This document shows, piece after piece, positions 50,696-59,216 of a stretch of 64,000 bases of DNA. This stretch comes from Candidatus Flexifilum breve. GTDB lineage: Bacteria; Chloroflexota; Anaerolineae; Aggregatilineales; Phototrophicaceae. The translations under genes were made by a program, and so were the position numbers. Where the stretch lies: positions 1 to 64,000 of the forward strand of contig JADKGC010000012.1 in the NCBI GenBank assembly GCA_016717205.1. Reading direction: 5' to 3'. The notes beneath the pieces were generated by a model that saw only the letters and a list, made by a program, of their open reading frames with translations, searched no databases and was not told where the DNA came from. How positions within the stretch are numbered: position 1 is the stretch's first letter; each line of letters starts with the position of its first letter.

Positions 50696-52113
50696 GAGCT
50701 CGGCTGTCCAAGGAGCGCGGCTTGCGCGGCGGCGAGCGCCGTGCCGCCGATATCTGCCGCGCGACCGGGGTCATCGCTGTTTTCCAGAATAACGGCGACC
50801 GCTGCGCCGTTCGCCCCCCCAAACGTCGCAAAGCCGACGAACCACGCCTGCGAGCCTTCACCCGAATAGGCGATTGACGCATGTCCGCCGATATCAATGC
50901 CGGGACGCCCGGCGTTTTGGGCGGCGCCAAAGGCGACCGCGCCGCGCATCAGGTCTTGCAGGCGGCGGGCGCTGTTCGTGGTCGTGATCGGAAGGCTCGC
51001 CCGCGCCGTCCGCACATCGATCCATGCGCCATTCGGCTGGCGCGACTGTTGGAGCAGGTACGGCTGCGGCGCGTTGCCGTCGTTGACGATGCCCGCCGCC
51101 ATGAGCGCCATTGAGAGCGGCGTCACGGTGAACTGCCCCTGACCGAGCGCCGTCTCCAGCAGGTTATCAGGCGTGAGGCGCAGCGTCGACGGAGTACTGG
51201 TCGGCGGCGGCTCAAACCCGGCGAGGAGCGGCGACTCGTTCAGGCGAAAGGTCATCAGCACCGTGTTCAAAGTGTCAACGCCAATCGGATCGAGGATGTC
51301 GGCAAAGGCGCGTGGGCAGGCGAAGGCGTAGGCCTCGCTCAGGGTGAGCTCAATTTCCGGCAGGCGTACCGCGCACGCGAGATTGAGATCGCCGAGCGGG
51401 ACGGGCTGCGTTGCGCTCGCATCAACCGTCTCCAACGGGATGTTGACGAGCATAGCTGCGGCCAGCAGCGGCGTCTGCAACGCTGCACCAGGTTGGTACT
51501 GACCTTGGAGCGCCCGGTTGAAGAACGGATTCCCGGGCGCGCCGATCAAGGCGTCCCAGTTCTCTTCGAGCGTATTTGGGTCGTAGGTGGGCAGACTGGC
51601 GAGCGCCAGGACTTCGCCATTCGGCACGCCGATCACGATGACTGCGCCCGTTTGGCCCGCCAACGCGGCGGCGACCGCTTCCTGCACTTCGAGATCGAGC
51701 GTCAGGCGCGCATCTGAGCCTACCTGTGGACGATGCATCAAGCCGTTGAGCAGCGCATCTCCGGTCGAGGTGACCTGATCGGTGCCGCTCAGCAGCGCGT
51801 CGTAGGCTCCCTCAATGCCGCTCGATCCGTAGCGATAGCTGTAATAGCCGAGCGCGCTGTACATTGCGGGGTAGCGATAGCGGCGCGTGACAATACCATC
51901 CGCGCTTTCGGTGTACGCTAACACATGATCATTCCGGTCGACGAGCGCTCCACGTTCGATGGCGCGTTCGGCTTCCACGCGGCGCGGGTTGTCGGCCCGG
52001 CGCAGAATGGTGTCCGGTCCGGTGATGCTCCAGTAGGCCGCCGATAATGCGACGATCCCGAACATGAACAGCAAACCGACCAGCAGGCGGTTGATCTCGC
52101 GGCTAAAACCCAT
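50692..52113 (-). CDS. class B PBP-like protein lacking all transpeptidase motifs
   Basis: A 473-residue homologue of PbpA/FtsI-type PBPs from the ATG at 52113; the longer open frame upstream only overlaps rodA. It has an N-terminal helix (about 11-30), a shortened dimerisation region and a transpeptidase fold. The scaffold is clear in NRALQGQYQPG, VTPLSMALMAAGIVNDG and AWFVGFA. The motifs are not: SxxK is A210-A-L-Q213, SxN is A265-C-P267, and KTG is H411-A-S413. It should therefore be inactive as a transpeptidase. It overlaps rodA by one base, so it is probably a SEDS partner or regulator. Confidence 0.9.
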   Translation of the reverse strand: MGFSREINRLLVGLLFMFGIVALSAAYWSITGPDTILRRADNPRRVEAERAIERGALVDRNDHVLAYTESADGIVTRRYRYPAMYSALGYYSYRYGSSGIEGAYDALLSGTDQVTSTGDALLNGLMHRPQVGSDARLTLDLEVQEAVAAALAGQTGAVIVIGVPNGEVLALASLPTYDPNTLEENWDALIGAPGNPFFNRALQGQYQPGAALQTPLLAAAMLVNIPLETVDASATQPVPLGDLNLACAVRLPEIELTLSEAYAFACPRAFADILDPIGVDTLNTVLMTFRLNESPLLAGFEPPPTSTPSTLRLTPDNLLETALGQGQFTVTPLSMALMAAGIVNDGNAPQPYLLQQSRQPNGAWIDVRTARASLPITTTNSARRLQDLMRGAVAFGAAQNAGRPGIDIGGHASIAYSGEGSQAWFVGFATFGGANGAAVAVILENSDDPGRAADIGGTALAAAQAALLGQPSS

Positions 52114-53384
52114 CACGTTTCTCCCGCCGAGAGCTTCAGCAGCAGCCCCACCATGATGAAATTTACCAGCAGCGAGCTGCCGCCGTAGCTGAAATAGGGC
52201 AGCGTGACCCCTGTAAGCGGAATCAGCTTGAGGACGCCGCCCATAATCATCAGGCTTTGTACGGCGAGCACCACGCTGAGGCCGACTGCCATCAGCGCAT
52301 GGAAGGGGCGACCATTCTCTTTGACGGCGATGCGTAAACCGCGCATGACGAACATCAGCACGCAGGCGATGCACACAATCACGCCGAGCAAGCCCCATTC
52401 TTCGGCTAACGCCGCGAACACGAAATCGGAATGCACCACGGGAATGAACGTCGGTGAACCTTGCCCGACGCCCTGTCCGAAAATGCCGCCCGCGCCGAAG
52501 GCCAGCAGACTTTGCACGATCTGGAAGGCACGGTTGTCGGCATCCGGCCACGGATTGAGCCAGATGTCGATGCGCAGCTGCACCAGCGGGATGTACTGGT
52601 AGGCGAGCACGCCGGCGATGAGCACCAGCAGCGCGCCGCCGATCAACAGCGGGGTGTAGCCGCTGGCGACATACAACAGGGTGAGAAACACGAGGAAGAA
52701 CAGAATCGCCGTGCCGAGGTCGCGCTGCCAGATCAGAATGACGACCGACAAGCCCCACATCAGCAGAATCGGGCCGAGGATGCGCGGGGATAGCCGCCGC
52801 TGCTCAACCCCTGCGAACGCGCGCAGCGCCGGGTACTGCTCGGCGAGGTAACTGGCGAGGAAGGCGACGAGGATCACCTTGAGCGCTTCCGACGGCTGGA
52901 AGAAAAGCGTCCCGAAGCCGAGCCACAACTCCGGCGCGCCCGCTTGCCCAGAGGGGTTCGTACCGAGCACAATGGTCGCGACGAGCAGCCCCAACCCGAA
53001 GACCAGCAGGGTATAGCGGTAGGCGCGCAGCCAGAACAATATGCGCGGCACGCTGACCACAATCAGCAGCGCCGCGGTTGAGACGATCAGCCACAGCGCC
53101 TGCCGTTCGGCGAAGGGCGGCGCGAGGCGCTCGATCAGAATTAGCCCCCAACCGGACATGAACATCGCCAGCGGGAACAACAGGGGATCGCGGTTGGGCA
53201 GCCGCCGATGCAGGTAGAGGCTGCCAAGCACGGCGCAGACCGCCCACGAGAGCAGATGCAGCCAGTTAGCGGGCAGCATCTCTCCGCGTGCCAAACTCAG
53301 CGCCAGCGTGCTGATGACGATGAACAGCATCGACACGCCCAGCAGCGCGAATTCAGCGCGGCGGCTTTCCGTCGACGCGAACAT
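52113..53384 (-). CDS. rodA: SEDS-family peptidoglycan polymerase (RodA/FtsW)
   Basis: Polymerises lipid II into glycan strands. The 423-residue protein has about ten helices and the SEDS signatures FQPSEALKV, WQRDLGTAILFF, VHSDFVFAALAEEWG (holding the catalytic Asp) and TGVTLPYFSYGGSSL. Its motifs look intact, in contrast to the PBP partner. The choice between RodA and FtsW is by context: the gene order fits the fhaA-fhaB-rodA-pbpA cluster. Start and stop codons touch those of mtnP and the PBP gene. Confidence 0.93.
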   Translation of the reverse strand: MFASTESRRAEFALLGVSMLFIVISTLALSLARGEMLPANWLHLLSWAVCAVLGSLYLHRRLPNRDPLLFPLAMFMSGWGLILIERLAPPFAERQALWLIVSTAALLIVVSVPRILFWLRAYRYTLLVFGLGLLVATIVLGTNPSGQAGAPELWLGFGTLFFQPSEALKVILVAFLASYLAEQYPALRAFAGVEQRRLSPRILGPILLMWGLSVVILIWQRDLGTAILFFLVFLTLLYVASGYTPLLIGGALLVLIAGVLAYQYIPLVQLRIDIWLNPWPDADNRAFQIVQSLLAFGAGGIFGQGVGQGSPTFIPVVHSDFVFAALAEEWGLLGVIVCIACVLMFVMRGLRIAVKENGRPFHALMAVGLSVVLAVQSLMIMGGVLKLIPLTGVTLPYFSYGGSSLLVNFIMVGLLLKLSAGET

Positions 53385-54253
53385 CAGGCGAACAAGCGCC
53401 CCACAATTGGACGCATCTGTTCGAGGACGTTCGCCGGGATGCGTTTGGGGTCGGTCATGATGGCATTGTCGAGCGCGCGGTGACAGGCGCAGTCGCGGTG
53501 CTCATCTAGGGCGGCTACAGCGTTGGCGACCGCGTTCTGCGCGATGGCCAGATTATGGTGCATGGTGGCGATCACCTTGTCGACGGTGACGGCTTCTTCG
53601 CTGACGTGCCACACGTCGTAGTCGGTGACGTGCGACATGGTGACGTAGCACATCTCGGCTTCGCGGGCGAGGAACGCTTCCGGGCAGGTCGTCATGCCGA
53701 TGATCGACATGCCCCACTGGCGGTAGACTTCGCTTTCGCCGCGCGTGCTGAAGCGCGTGCCCTCGATAGTGATATACGCGCCGCCGCGATGCACATGTCC
53801 GCCCGCTTTCTCGACCGCATCGGCCGTCACTTCGTTGAGGTGCGCGCAGAAGGGGTCGGCGACGGAGACATGCGCGACCATACCCGTATCAAAGAAGGTG
53901 CGCGGACGGGTGCCGCGGGTGTGGTCAAACAACTGGTCGGGCAGCACAATGTCGCCGGGGGCGTAGTCCTCACGCAGCGAACCGCACGCATTGACAGCGA
54001 TGATCTGCTTGACGCCGAGCATTTTCAATGCCGCGATATTGGCGCGATAGGGGACAGTCGATGGTGTGAACACGTGCCCGACGCCGTGGCGGGGCAGGAA
54101 GGCGACGCGCTTGCCGCGGAGTGTGCCAATCACAATGTCCGCGCTGGGCTTACCGAATGGGGTATCGACCGCGACGGTCGTCACATCGGTCAGTTCGGGC
54201 ATCTGGTACAGACCAGAGCCGCCGATCACGCCGATCAAAATGGGTTCAGTCAT
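53384..54253 (-). CDS. mtnP: S-methyl-5'-thioadenosine phosphorylase
   Basis: Cleaves methylthioadenosine to adenine and methylthioribose-1-phosphate in methionine salvage. The 289-residue protein has GVIGGSGLY, PRHGVGH (phosphate site), VNACGSL, and the later MTTCPEAFLAREAEMCY and VTDYDVW, all as in the PNP/MTAP family. Purine preference fits MTAP rather than PNP. It sits inside the FHA-SEDS operon, where it has no obvious functional link. Confidence 0.93.
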   Translation of the reverse strand: MTEPILIGVIGGSGLYQMPELTDVTTVAVDTPFGKPSADIVIGTLRGKRVAFLPRHGVGHVFTPSTVPYRANIAALKMLGVKQIIAVNACGSLREDYAPGDIVLPDQLFDHTRGTRPRTFFDTGMVAHVSVADPFCAHLNEVTADAVEKAGGHVHRGGAYITIEGTRFSTRGESEVYRQWGMSIIGMTTCPEAFLAREAEMCYVTMSHVTDYDVWHVSEEAVTVDKVIATMHHNLAIAQNAVANAVAALDEHRDCACHRALDNAIMTDPKRIPANVLEQMRPIVGRLFA

Positions 54254-54265
54254 GGGATCGCATCC

Positions 54266-55057
54266 TTAGAGCGTAGCTTTGATCACGCCGCCATCGACCG
54301 GGAGCGCGACTCCCGTGATGTACCCGGCGGCAGGCGAACACAAAAACACAGCAGCGTTAGCGAATTCGTCGGGGGTGGCGAAGCGGCGCAGCGGGATGTC
54401 GGCAGAGGCCTGCGCGCGTTCGTCGGCTTCGCTCGTGCCATTTTTGACCGCGCGCGCTTCCATCAATTCGGTGATGCGGATGGTTTCCGTGCTGCCGGGC
54501 AGAATCGCATTGACGCGAATCCCCTGCGGCCCCAACTCCTGCGAGAGCGTCTTGGTCAAGCCGACGACTGACGGGCGAATTGCGTTGGAAAGCGTCAGGT
54601 TGACGATGGGCTGCTTGACCGACATCGACTGTACAGCGAGGATCGCCGCGCGCTTGGACTGCTTGAGATGGGGTAGTGCCGCTTTGATCAGACTAACGAC
54701 GCTGAACACGATCAGCTTCGTCGACTGCTCCCACTGCTCTAGGTCGAAGTCTTCAAAAGTGCCGGGGGGCGGTCCACCCGCATTCGTTACCAGAATGTCC
54801 AGCCCACCGAGCATGTCGGCAGCGTTGCGGACGAGCTTGGCCGCTTGGACCGGATCGCTCACGTCGCCGGCGAGCGTGAAGACGGGATTGCCCGACTCGG
54901 CGTTGATTTCGGCGGCGGTCGCTTGCAGTTCGGCCAGGTTGCGGCTGTTGATGACGACGATGGCGCCTTCCAGACTAAAGCGGCGGGCAGTGGCTTTGCC
55001 CAATCCCTGACTGGAGGCGGTCACCAGTACTTTGGCGTTGCGGAGGCCTAAATCCAT
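54266..55057 (-). CDS. SDR-family oxidoreductase, atypical active site
   Basis: A 263-residue Rossmann protein of the classical SDR type: cofactor motif TASSQGLG (13-20) and NAGGPPPG. The catalytic YxxxK is not there; the segment at the site reads LSNAIRPSVVGLTK, with Ser and Arg in the places of Tyr and Lys. This form recurs in some SDR proteins, so it may bind NAD(P)H without the usual chemistry. Located between the second FHA gene and mtnP, 3 and 12 bases from each. Confidence 0.88.
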   Translation of the reverse strand: MDLGLRNAKVLVTASSQGLGKATARRFSLEGAIVVINSRNLAELQATAAEINAESGNPVFTLAGDVSDPVQAAKLVRNAADMLGGLDILVTNAGGPPPGTFEDFDLEQWEQSTKLIVFSVVSLIKAALPHLKQSKRAAILAVQSMSVKQPIVNLTLSNAIRPSVVGLTKTLSQELGPQGIRVNAILPGSTETIRITELMEARAVKNGTSEADERAQASADIPLRRFATPDEFANAAVFLCSPAAGYITGVALPVDGGVIKATL

Positions 55058-55060
55058 GCG

Positions 55061-55501
55061 TTAATGCTCCAAGTCGAGGCGAAAACGACAACTGCCGATG
55101 CCGATCACATCACCATCGGTGATGATAATGGGCTGCTTGACAGGGATGTCATTGATCGTTGTGCCGTTGCGGCTCTGGCGATCTTCCAGCCACCACTGCC
55201 CGCCGCGATATGCGACCAGCGCGTGTTCGCCGCTGGCGAAGTCGTCGTCAATGGTAATGGTGTTGGTGGGCGACCGCCCGATGCTCGTGAGCGGCAGCAG
55301 CGCGTAGACCTGCCCGGCGATCTGTACGCCATCCAGTTCTTCGACGGCGACCAAGCGCCCATAGGCGCGGCGGCTCGACTCCACATGGATCAGCGCGCTT
55401 TTATAGTCGCGCCACATCACGAGGAACAATATCGCGAGCACGGCGAGCAGAATCACGCCCGCCAGCAAACGGAGGATGAACAAGACGGCGTCGGTGGTCA
55501 C
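55061..55501 (-). CDS. membrane-anchored FHA-domain protein (FhaB-like)
   Basis: A 146-residue protein with one N-terminal helix (about 8-30) and an FHA domain (about 70-140). The phosphothreonine-binding elements IGRS, SGEHALV and NGTTIND are present. It resembles mycobacterial FhaB/FipA, which binds phosphorylated division or wall proteins. No Ser/Thr kinase gene is near. The ATG overlaps the fhaA-like stop by 4 bases, so the two FHA proteins are translated together. Confidence 0.92.
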   Translation of the reverse strand: MTTDAVLFILRLLAGVILLAVLAILFLVMWRDYKSALIHVESSRRAYGRLVAVEELDGVQIAGQVYALLPLTSIGRSPTNTITIDDDFASGEHALVAYRGGQWWLEDRQSRNGTTINDIPVKQPIIITDGDVIGIGSCRFRLDLEH

Positions 55502-56257
55502 TGTGGCTCATTGATCCCGGTATCGCCGGGAACGGTATCTTCCCAGTAGACGAGTTGGGTTTTGCCGAGGCGGATGACATCCCCGGGCTGTAAGCGGTGT
55601 TCGCGTACGGCGACATCGTTGACGCTGAGGCCGCTGGCGCTGTTGGTATCGAACAGCGTGTAGCGCCCGAAACGCAGCCGGAGCTGCGCGTGATGCCGCG
55701 AGCAGTAGGGATCATCCAGCACAATATGGTTATCGCGTCCGCGCCCGAGGTTGATGATCGCGTCGCGGAGCTTGACCGTCTTCTGGCCATTGATGATCAA
55801 CTGGGGATTATGTGGGGCGGGTTCGTCGCGCGGGGTGTCGATACGCTCCATGACCGCGGTCGAGTCCTGCCGCTTGTCGACGTGCTGCGTCTGCACTTTG
55901 AGTTCGTTCGCGGCATAGTCGGGATCGGCGATGATCTGGATGATCGGCGTGTTGTTGAGACGGTAACCCGACTGCGCGGCCAGTTCGATGATGTGCTGAA
56001 CCAGCAGCGTCCCGAGCGACGGCTGCCGCGTAAGCAGGTGATATTGCACATTGGGGTTCATGCGGATCGCGTACTGATCCGGCGCAAAGGGGCGCGGATC
56101 GCCGTCAGTCGCCTGCCAGAGATCGTCTTCCATCGCGCGCACAACCTGCAGGGCAATGTCGCGAGGCGCTGATCGTTTTGCTCAGCAGCTTGGCGAACGC
56201 GCCTTCGATCAGCCGCTCAAGCTGGGTTTCAAACCGGGATAGACCTTGATCATTCAT
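55498..56257 (-). pseudogene. FhaA-like protein (DUF3662 + FHA), frameshifted
   Basis: Full-length protein of about 252 residues if one base is removed. From the ATG at 56257 the frame reads FETQLERLIEGAFAKLLSKTISA, the DUF3662 start. The continuation RDIALQVVRAMEDDLWQATDGD is in another frame from about 56165, and an extra base near TCGCGA explains it. The FHA domain (LGRGRDNH, CSRHHAQL, SGLSVND) is intact in the downstream frame (55498-56142). In mycobacteria FhaA binds MurJ and regulates wall synthesis. Either a decaying gene or a sequencing error. Confidence 0.85.
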
Positions 56258-56348
56258 GCCGGGCATTATAACCGAGGCCGCTAGTCAGCGGCAACGCGGG
56301 AAATTGGAAGAATCCTAAACGTTGGGAAAACGGTGGGGAGAGATAATC

Positions 56349-56395
56349 CCTATGAATGGTCGGGCGCACGGCCGTGCGCCCCTACGATTCATAGG
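56349..56395. repeat. nested palindrome, GGGCGCAC family
   Basis: Outer arms cctatgaat (56349-56357) and attcatagg (56387-56395) enclose an inner perfect palindrome gggcgcacggccgtgcgccc (56362-56381). It ends 6 bases before the stop of the foldase gene, so it can act as its terminator. Confidence 0.7.
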
Positions 56396-56401
56396 CTGAA
56401 A

Positions 56402-57772
56402 TTAGTTCGACGAGCCGGTCAGCGAGAGAGCGGGCGAAGTTGGCACGTGGTTCGTCCACGCATCCAGAATTTCGACCGAGGTAGTCTCCGCCGCGCGCAG
56501 ATCGTCCAGATAGACGTTCACCTGGCGGGTCTGCTCGTTGTCGAGTTCGCTGCCTTCCAGTTCGCGTTCTTCACGAGCGCGCACCTGAATAATGTGATAG
56601 CCGAACTCCGTCTGCACTGGGCCGACGATGGCACCGATTTCGGCGGTGGTCACCGCTTCCCCGAATTCCGTCACGAAGCCGCTGACCTGCGACCAATCGA
56701 GCTCGCCGCCGCGCGCACCGCTGCCGGTGTCGGTCGAGAGCTGGGTCGCCAGCGCCGCAAACGATTCGCCGTTGTTCAGCGCATCAATCACGTCCTGCGC
56801 GAGTTCCGGCGTGTCGACGAGGATGTGGCGGGCATTCACCCACAAGCCCGTCGTCTTGCCTTCCATCAGCGCTTCGCCCAACTTGCTGCGCAGGAGCTGC
56901 GTTTCAAAGTAGGAGCGGATTTCGCTGTCACCGAGGCCAGCCGCGCGGCGCAGATAGCTGAAGAAATCTTCGCGCTGCGTGTTGAACTGGTCGGCGCGTT
57001 CCGTCGCATTCGGTGTGTTGGTCGGCGTCGCCGAGGGGAACGCGGTCACCGTCGGCGCAGGTGTGAATTCCGGCGTCGCGGTCGGCGGCGGGGTCGGCGT
57101 GCTGGTGGGCACGGGCGACGGTGTCGGCGAGACGAACGGGGTGGGCGTGAGCGTGGGTTCGACCGTCGGTTCGGCAGTCGCATCGGCGGCGTTCGGGTCG
57201 AAGCCGAAATAATCCTGAATTTCCGCGTCGATTTCTTCCGCCGTCACGGTGATGCCGCGTTCAGCTGCCTGCTGGCGCACGAGTTCATCGTCCACCATTT
57301 CGTTGATGATGCGGTTGCCCAACTGATCCGGCACCTGCATTTCGTTGAGCCACGTGCTGTACGGCGCTTGCGAGAACAACTGCTGGTTGATCTGGTCGTC
57401 GGTGGCGCCGAACTGGCGGTACAGCGCGACGGCCTGATTCAACTGGTTGTTGAGGATGGCGCGTTCCAACCGCACGCGGTTTTCGAACTGCGCGACCGTG
57501 ATTGTCGTGCCATTGACGGTTGCAACAGCCTGATTCGGCGTGATCAGCGTGTCGACCAACAAGGCCGCAACGAAGATGATTGCCGCGATCCCAATCACCA
57601 GCCCCACACCGAGGATCACGAGGCGCTGAATCGCCGCTTCACGCTCGTGCTTGTGTTCGTAATCCGTTTTGAGAAGCCGCTGCAGCGCGCCCTTCGGTTC
57701 TTCTTTTTTCTCTACGACTTTTTTGGATTGACCGGGCTTGGGCATCCCTGTCGTTTGACTACGCTTGCTCAT
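56402..57772 (-). CDS. membrane-anchored parvulin-type foldase (PrsA/SurA-like)
   Basis: A 456-residue peptidyl-prolyl isomerase outside the membrane. A basic N-terminus leads to a helix (about 50-73) and a SurA-N-like chaperone region (84-195). It is broken by a Thr/Pro linker (about 195-265), then the parvulin domain has ARHILV, GESFAALATQLSTD and GGELDW. It folds exported proteins after secretion. Unlike PrsA there is no lipobox; the anchor is a helix. The insertion of a flexible linker between the chaperone parts is unusual. Confidence 0.9.
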   Translation of the reverse strand: MSKRSQTTGMPKPGQSKKVVEKKEEPKGALQRLLKTDYEHKHEREAAIQRLVILGVGLVIGIAAIIFVAALLVDTLITPNQAVATVNGTTITVAQFENRVRLERAILNNQLNQAVALYRQFGATDDQINQQLFSQAPYSTWLNEMQVPDQLGNRIINEMVDDELVRQQAAERGITVTAEEIDAEIQDYFGFDPNAADATAEPTVEPTLTPTPFVSPTPSPVPTSTPTPPPTATPEFTPAPTVTAFPSATPTNTPNATERADQFNTQREDFFSYLRRAAGLGDSEIRSYFETQLLRSKLGEALMEGKTTGLWVNARHILVDTPELAQDVIDALNNGESFAALATQLSTDTGSGARGGELDWSQVSGFVTEFGEAVTTAEIGAIVGPVQTEFGYHIIQVRAREERELEGSELDNEQTRQVNVYLDDLRAAETTSVEILDAWTNHVPTSPALSLTGSSN

Positions 57773-57869
57773 GCGTACTCCTAATCATGCAGGCTACTAT
57801 GCCGGGGCGCAGCCAACCGCGTCCCAACGTCGTCCACGTGATCCACTTATAATGACGATTTAAATGAAT

Positions 57870-57891
57870 GTGCCGGAGGTGAGTCCGGCAC
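57870..57891 (-). terminator. terminator after rpsR
   Basis: Arms gtgccgga and tccggcac with a 6-base loop, 8 bases past the rpsR stop, followed on the minus strand by a T-rich stretch (CATTCATTTAAAT). Confidence 0.6.
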
Positions 57892-57898
57892 AGGTGAG

Positions 57899-58231
57899 TT
57901 ATTCCGTGATGATGATGAAGGGGAGCAGCGCCATGTGCCGTGCGCGCTTGATCTCCCGCGCCAACTGCCGCTGGCAGCGCGAGCAGTTGCCCGTCTGACG
58001 CCGCGGCTTGATTTTGCCTGTTTCGTTGATGTACTTCTTCAGCGTATCAACGTCTTTCCAGTCAAAGCACTTGCCATCGGGGCAGTAGTTCTGCGTCCGG
58101 TAGCGGCCGCGGCCCATGCCACGTTCGCCACGGTCACCACGATCCCCACGCTCTTCACGGTCTTCACGACGGCCGCGGCGTTCGCCGCCATCGTCACTGT
58201 CGAATTCTCGGCGATTGTCGTTATCGCTCAC
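57899..58231 (-). CDS. rpsR: 30S ribosomal protein S18 with long charged N-terminus
   Basis: Part of the 30S platform next to S6. The conserved core (about 45-110) has the zinc-type cysteines CPDGKC and CSRCQRQ, then REIKRARHMALLPF. Before it lie about 43 residues dominated by Arg, Asp, Glu and Gly (repeated RGDRGDRGERG), absent from most S18 proteins, which are about 75 residues. The stretch is probably disordered and may bind rRNA. Last gene of rpsF-ssb-rpsR. Confidence 0.96.
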   Translation of the reverse strand: MSDNDNRREFDSDDGGERRGRREDREERGDRGDRGERGMGRGRYRTQNYCPDGKCFDWKDVDTLKKYINETGKIKPRRQTGNCSRCQRQLAREIKRARHMALLPFIIITE

Positions 58232-58252
58232 AGGTAGTCTCCTGACATGTCC

Positions 58253-58651
58253 TTAAAATGCGTAATCACTGCCATCACTGTCGTCATTGACGTAGTCGAA
58301 GTCGCTGTGATGTGGACGACGGTCTCCCAGTAAAATCATCTCGTTGGCGACGAGTTCGGTCCGGAAGTGCTTCTTGCCGGTTTCATCTTCCCAACCGCGC
58401 GTCTGCAGGCGGCCTTCAACGTACACCTGCTGATTCTTGCTGAGGTGGGCTTTGCAGATTTCGGCGAGATTGCCCCATGCGACCACGTTGAACCATTCAG
58501 TTTCTTCGCGGCGTTCGCCTTCGGCAGACACCCACGTGCGGCTGGTGGCGACGCTGAAGCTTGTCACCGGGCGACCGCTGGGGGTGTAGCGCATTTCTGG
58601 ATCCCGTCCTACATAACCAATGATGATGACTTTATTTAGACCGCGTCCCAT
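58253..58651 (-). CDS. ssb: single-stranded DNA-binding protein
   Basis: Coats single-stranded DNA in replication and repair. The 132-residue protein has the OB fold (LNKVIIIGYVGRDPEMRYTPSG, TEWFNVVAWGNLAEI, VYVEGRLQTRGW). The C-terminal tail is acidic (DSDGSDYAF) but lacks the usual DDDIPF tip; it ends in Ala-Phe. Located between rpsF and rpsR in the classic order, so it is co-expressed with the ribosomal proteins. Confidence 0.96.
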   Translation of the reverse strand: MGRGLNKVIIIGYVGRDPEMRYTPSGRPVTSFSVATSRTWVSAEGERREETEWFNVVAWGNLAEICKAHLSKNQQVYVEGRLQTRGWEDETGKKHFRTELVANEMILLGDRRPHHSDFDYVNDDSDGSDYAF

Positions 58652-58690
58652 AACAACACACCTCTACTCAAAACAACAGATCGGGGAGGG

Positions 58691-58987
58691 TTATTCGTCG
58701 GTACGCACAATAATATAGCGTAAGATGAACGGCGAGAGGTTGAGGCTGCGTTCCAGCTCCGGCAGGCCGCGCGGTTCGATCTGCGATTCCATCAACACGA
58801 AAAAGCCTTCGCGCTGCTTGTCGATTTCGTAAGCCAGCTTACGCCGACCCCAGCGGTCAATCTTCTTGACTTCGCCGAGCTGGTCGGTTTCGATCCAAGC
58901 GCGCACCTGATCAATGGTGTTGTTCACCGAGTTTTCGTCTGTAACATCCAGACGCACGATAAAAGCGACTTCGTAAGGTCGTTTCAC
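58691..58987 (-). CDS. rpsF: 30S ribosomal protein S6
   Basis: Binds 16S rRNA with S18. The 98-residue protein has the S6 pattern: YEVAFIVRLDVTDE start, WGRRKLAYEIDKQREGFFVLME in the middle and LNLSPFILRYIIVR at the end. First gene of rpsF-ssb-rpsR. Confidence 0.96.
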   Translation of the reverse strand: MKRPYEVAFIVRLDVTDENSVNNTIDQVRAWIETDQLGEVKKIDRWGRRKLAYEIDKQREGFFVLMESQIEPRGLPELERSLNLSPFILRYIIVRTDE

Positions 58988-59079
58988 TCTGAATTACCCC
59001 TTCCCTGGGTTTGCCCTGAACCAGACGCGAGGGTGCCCTGATCCAAAGCGGAAAGAACATAAGATGGGTTATGGGCAGC

Positions 59080-59108
59080 ATAATAGCGGATTGAGGGGGC
59101 TTTGACAA
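59080..59108 (-). promoter_or_regulatory. promoter of rpsF-ssb-rpsR
   Basis: Minus strand: TTGTCA (59108-59103), a 17-base spacer, then TATTAT (59085-59080). The leader is about 85 bases, long enough for autogenous control by S6/S18, though no structure was identified. Confidence 0.65.
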
Positions 59109-59216
59109 CGGTAGATTATGATGGCATGTGATTTTTGAAAGGTGTGGCGGCCCACAAACTGGGGCCGTGATGCTTGTGGAAACGAAAACGCAGACACGTC
59201 AGCTGTACTTGCTTGG

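Noticed and set aside
52114..52758. N-terminal extension of the PBP-like frame to 688 residues
   Set aside because: It lies wholly over rodA in another frame, has no family match and would remove the normal N-terminal membrane helix position.
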